Position numbers and translations under genes: made by a program. Positions 63,666 to 64,000 of a stretch of DNA of 64,000 nucleotides are shown here, in pieces. Below the pieces are notes generated by a model, which saw only the letters and a list, made by a program, of their open reading frames with translations, was not told the origin of the DNA and did not search any database. The DNA lies in NCBI GenBank assembly GCA_903924465.1, contig CAIYBN010000062.1, positions 1-64,000 of the forward strand. The letters are read 5' to 3'. How positions within the stretch are numbered: position 1 is the first letter of the stretch; the number at the start of each line of letters is the position of its first letter. Source of the stretch: an uncultured Myxococcales bacterium. GTDB taxonomy: Bacteria; Myxococcota_A; UBA9042.

Positions 63666-64000
63666 CTAGTGCGGGGCGCGCAGGTTCGTCGGCGCGCGCA
63701 TGGATCCGGGCGCGCGCAGGTTCACGGGGGCATGCACGACCGGTGGCCGCGGGTGCGGGCGCGGTGCCGGGGGAATGGCCGGCTTGGCCGGTGGCGGCTC
63801 CGCAGCCGGAACCGGCGCCTCACCCGTGTCTGGCTCGACCTGGACATCCAGCGCCACTTGCACATCGGGCTCCGGGGCCACGTCATCGACGTCCGGAGCC
63901 GTCACGACATCCGGGCCGGTATCGACGTCCGGACCTGTGTCCACGCTGGTCGCGATGTCCGGCTCAGGCGCGACGTCCAGCGCAACCGAGGCATCTGCGG
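63666..64000 (-). CDS. Asp/Val/Pro-rich protein, C-terminal part (5' end outside window)
   Basis: The frame is open from the right edge to a stop at 63666, 110 codons. The edge-near part alternates PDVDTGPDVVTAPDV-like units. It resembles the linkers that follow lipoboxes in the other lipoproteins here. The end is Pro/Arg-rich (PPAPRPHPRPPVVHAPVNLR, then APGSMRAPTNLRAPH). No domain is visible and the start is outside the window. A GTG at 63944 is internal, not a proven start. Confidence 0.55.
   Translation of the reverse strand, partial: ADASVALDVAPEPDIATSVDTGPDVDTGPDVVTAPDVDDVAPEPDVQVALDVQVEPDTGEAPVPAAEPPPAKPAIPPAPRPHPRPPVVHAPVNLRAPGSMRAPTNLRAPH

Overview
The window reads as a GC-rich Gram-negative genome (about two thirds G+C by eye) of the Myxococcota/Bradymonadota type, formerly deltaproteobacterial. 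The evidence is a MYXO-CTERM-like sorting tail, many lipoproteins whose lipobox is followed by long Asp/Ala/Thr-rich linkers, Cys-rich CDDGNACT-type repeats, bacterial Sushi/EGF modules, and a Geobacter/Anaeromyxobacter-style CxxxxCH/CxxCH multiheme protein. The species cannot be fixed from sequence alone. No rRNA, tRNA or CRISPR array was seen.

Layout. 1-5626 (minus) is a giant tandem-repeat multiheme cytochrome lipoprotein that runs off the left edge. 5918-8994 (minus) holds a small Cys-rich lipoprotein and a DUF2330 protein. 9650-14788 (plus) is a 1712-residue lipoprotein with 19 Sushi and 5 EGF modules. 14.8-19.1 kb is a scrap zone: IS91-type transposase remnants, dispersed repeats and truncated genes surround one intact lipoprotein gene (15987-18140). 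19129-22548 is a GH18-like/NodB deacetylase/GT2 fusion, convergent with a GH8 lipoprotein. 23.9-30.6 kb (minus) carries nfuA, a secreted beta-propeller-like protein and a 1457-residue IPT/TIG lipoprotein.

30.7-39.7 kb is mostly housekeeping metabolism: selD, fadI-fadJ (beta-oxidation), bshC-bshA (bacillithiol, overlapping genes) and a DUF2911 protein. 39.8-42.4 kb (minus) has an FAD dehydrogenase and an acetoacetate-decarboxylase-like protein. 42.6-45.9 kb (plus) has two overlapping polytopic GT-C-like membrane proteins. 46.0-51.3 kb has a Cys-rich/DUF1566 lipoprotein, a TauE/SafE permease and a clan GH-A hydrolase lipoprotein. 51.7-53.4 kb (minus) is a compact restriction-modification pair of visibly lower GC. 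53.6-58.2 kb has a gene with an in-frame TGA, a DUF3857/transglutaminase-like gene whose 3' end lies inside a dispersed repeat, and a vWA-type lipoprotein. 58.2-63.7 kb (minus) has a secreted PIG-L deacetylase with an overlapping 44-residue membrane protein, then an FAH hydrolase overlapping an OPT transporter. The right edge cuts an Asp/Pro-rich open frame.

How it fits together. The dominant theme is the cell surface: lipid-anchored heme wires, modular adhesin-like proteins, polysaccharide-active enzymes and transporters. The second theme is dispersed non-coding repeats, with at least four related sequence blocks in several copies. They sit beside truncated genes and IS91-type debris, and in one case supply the C-terminal codons of a gene.
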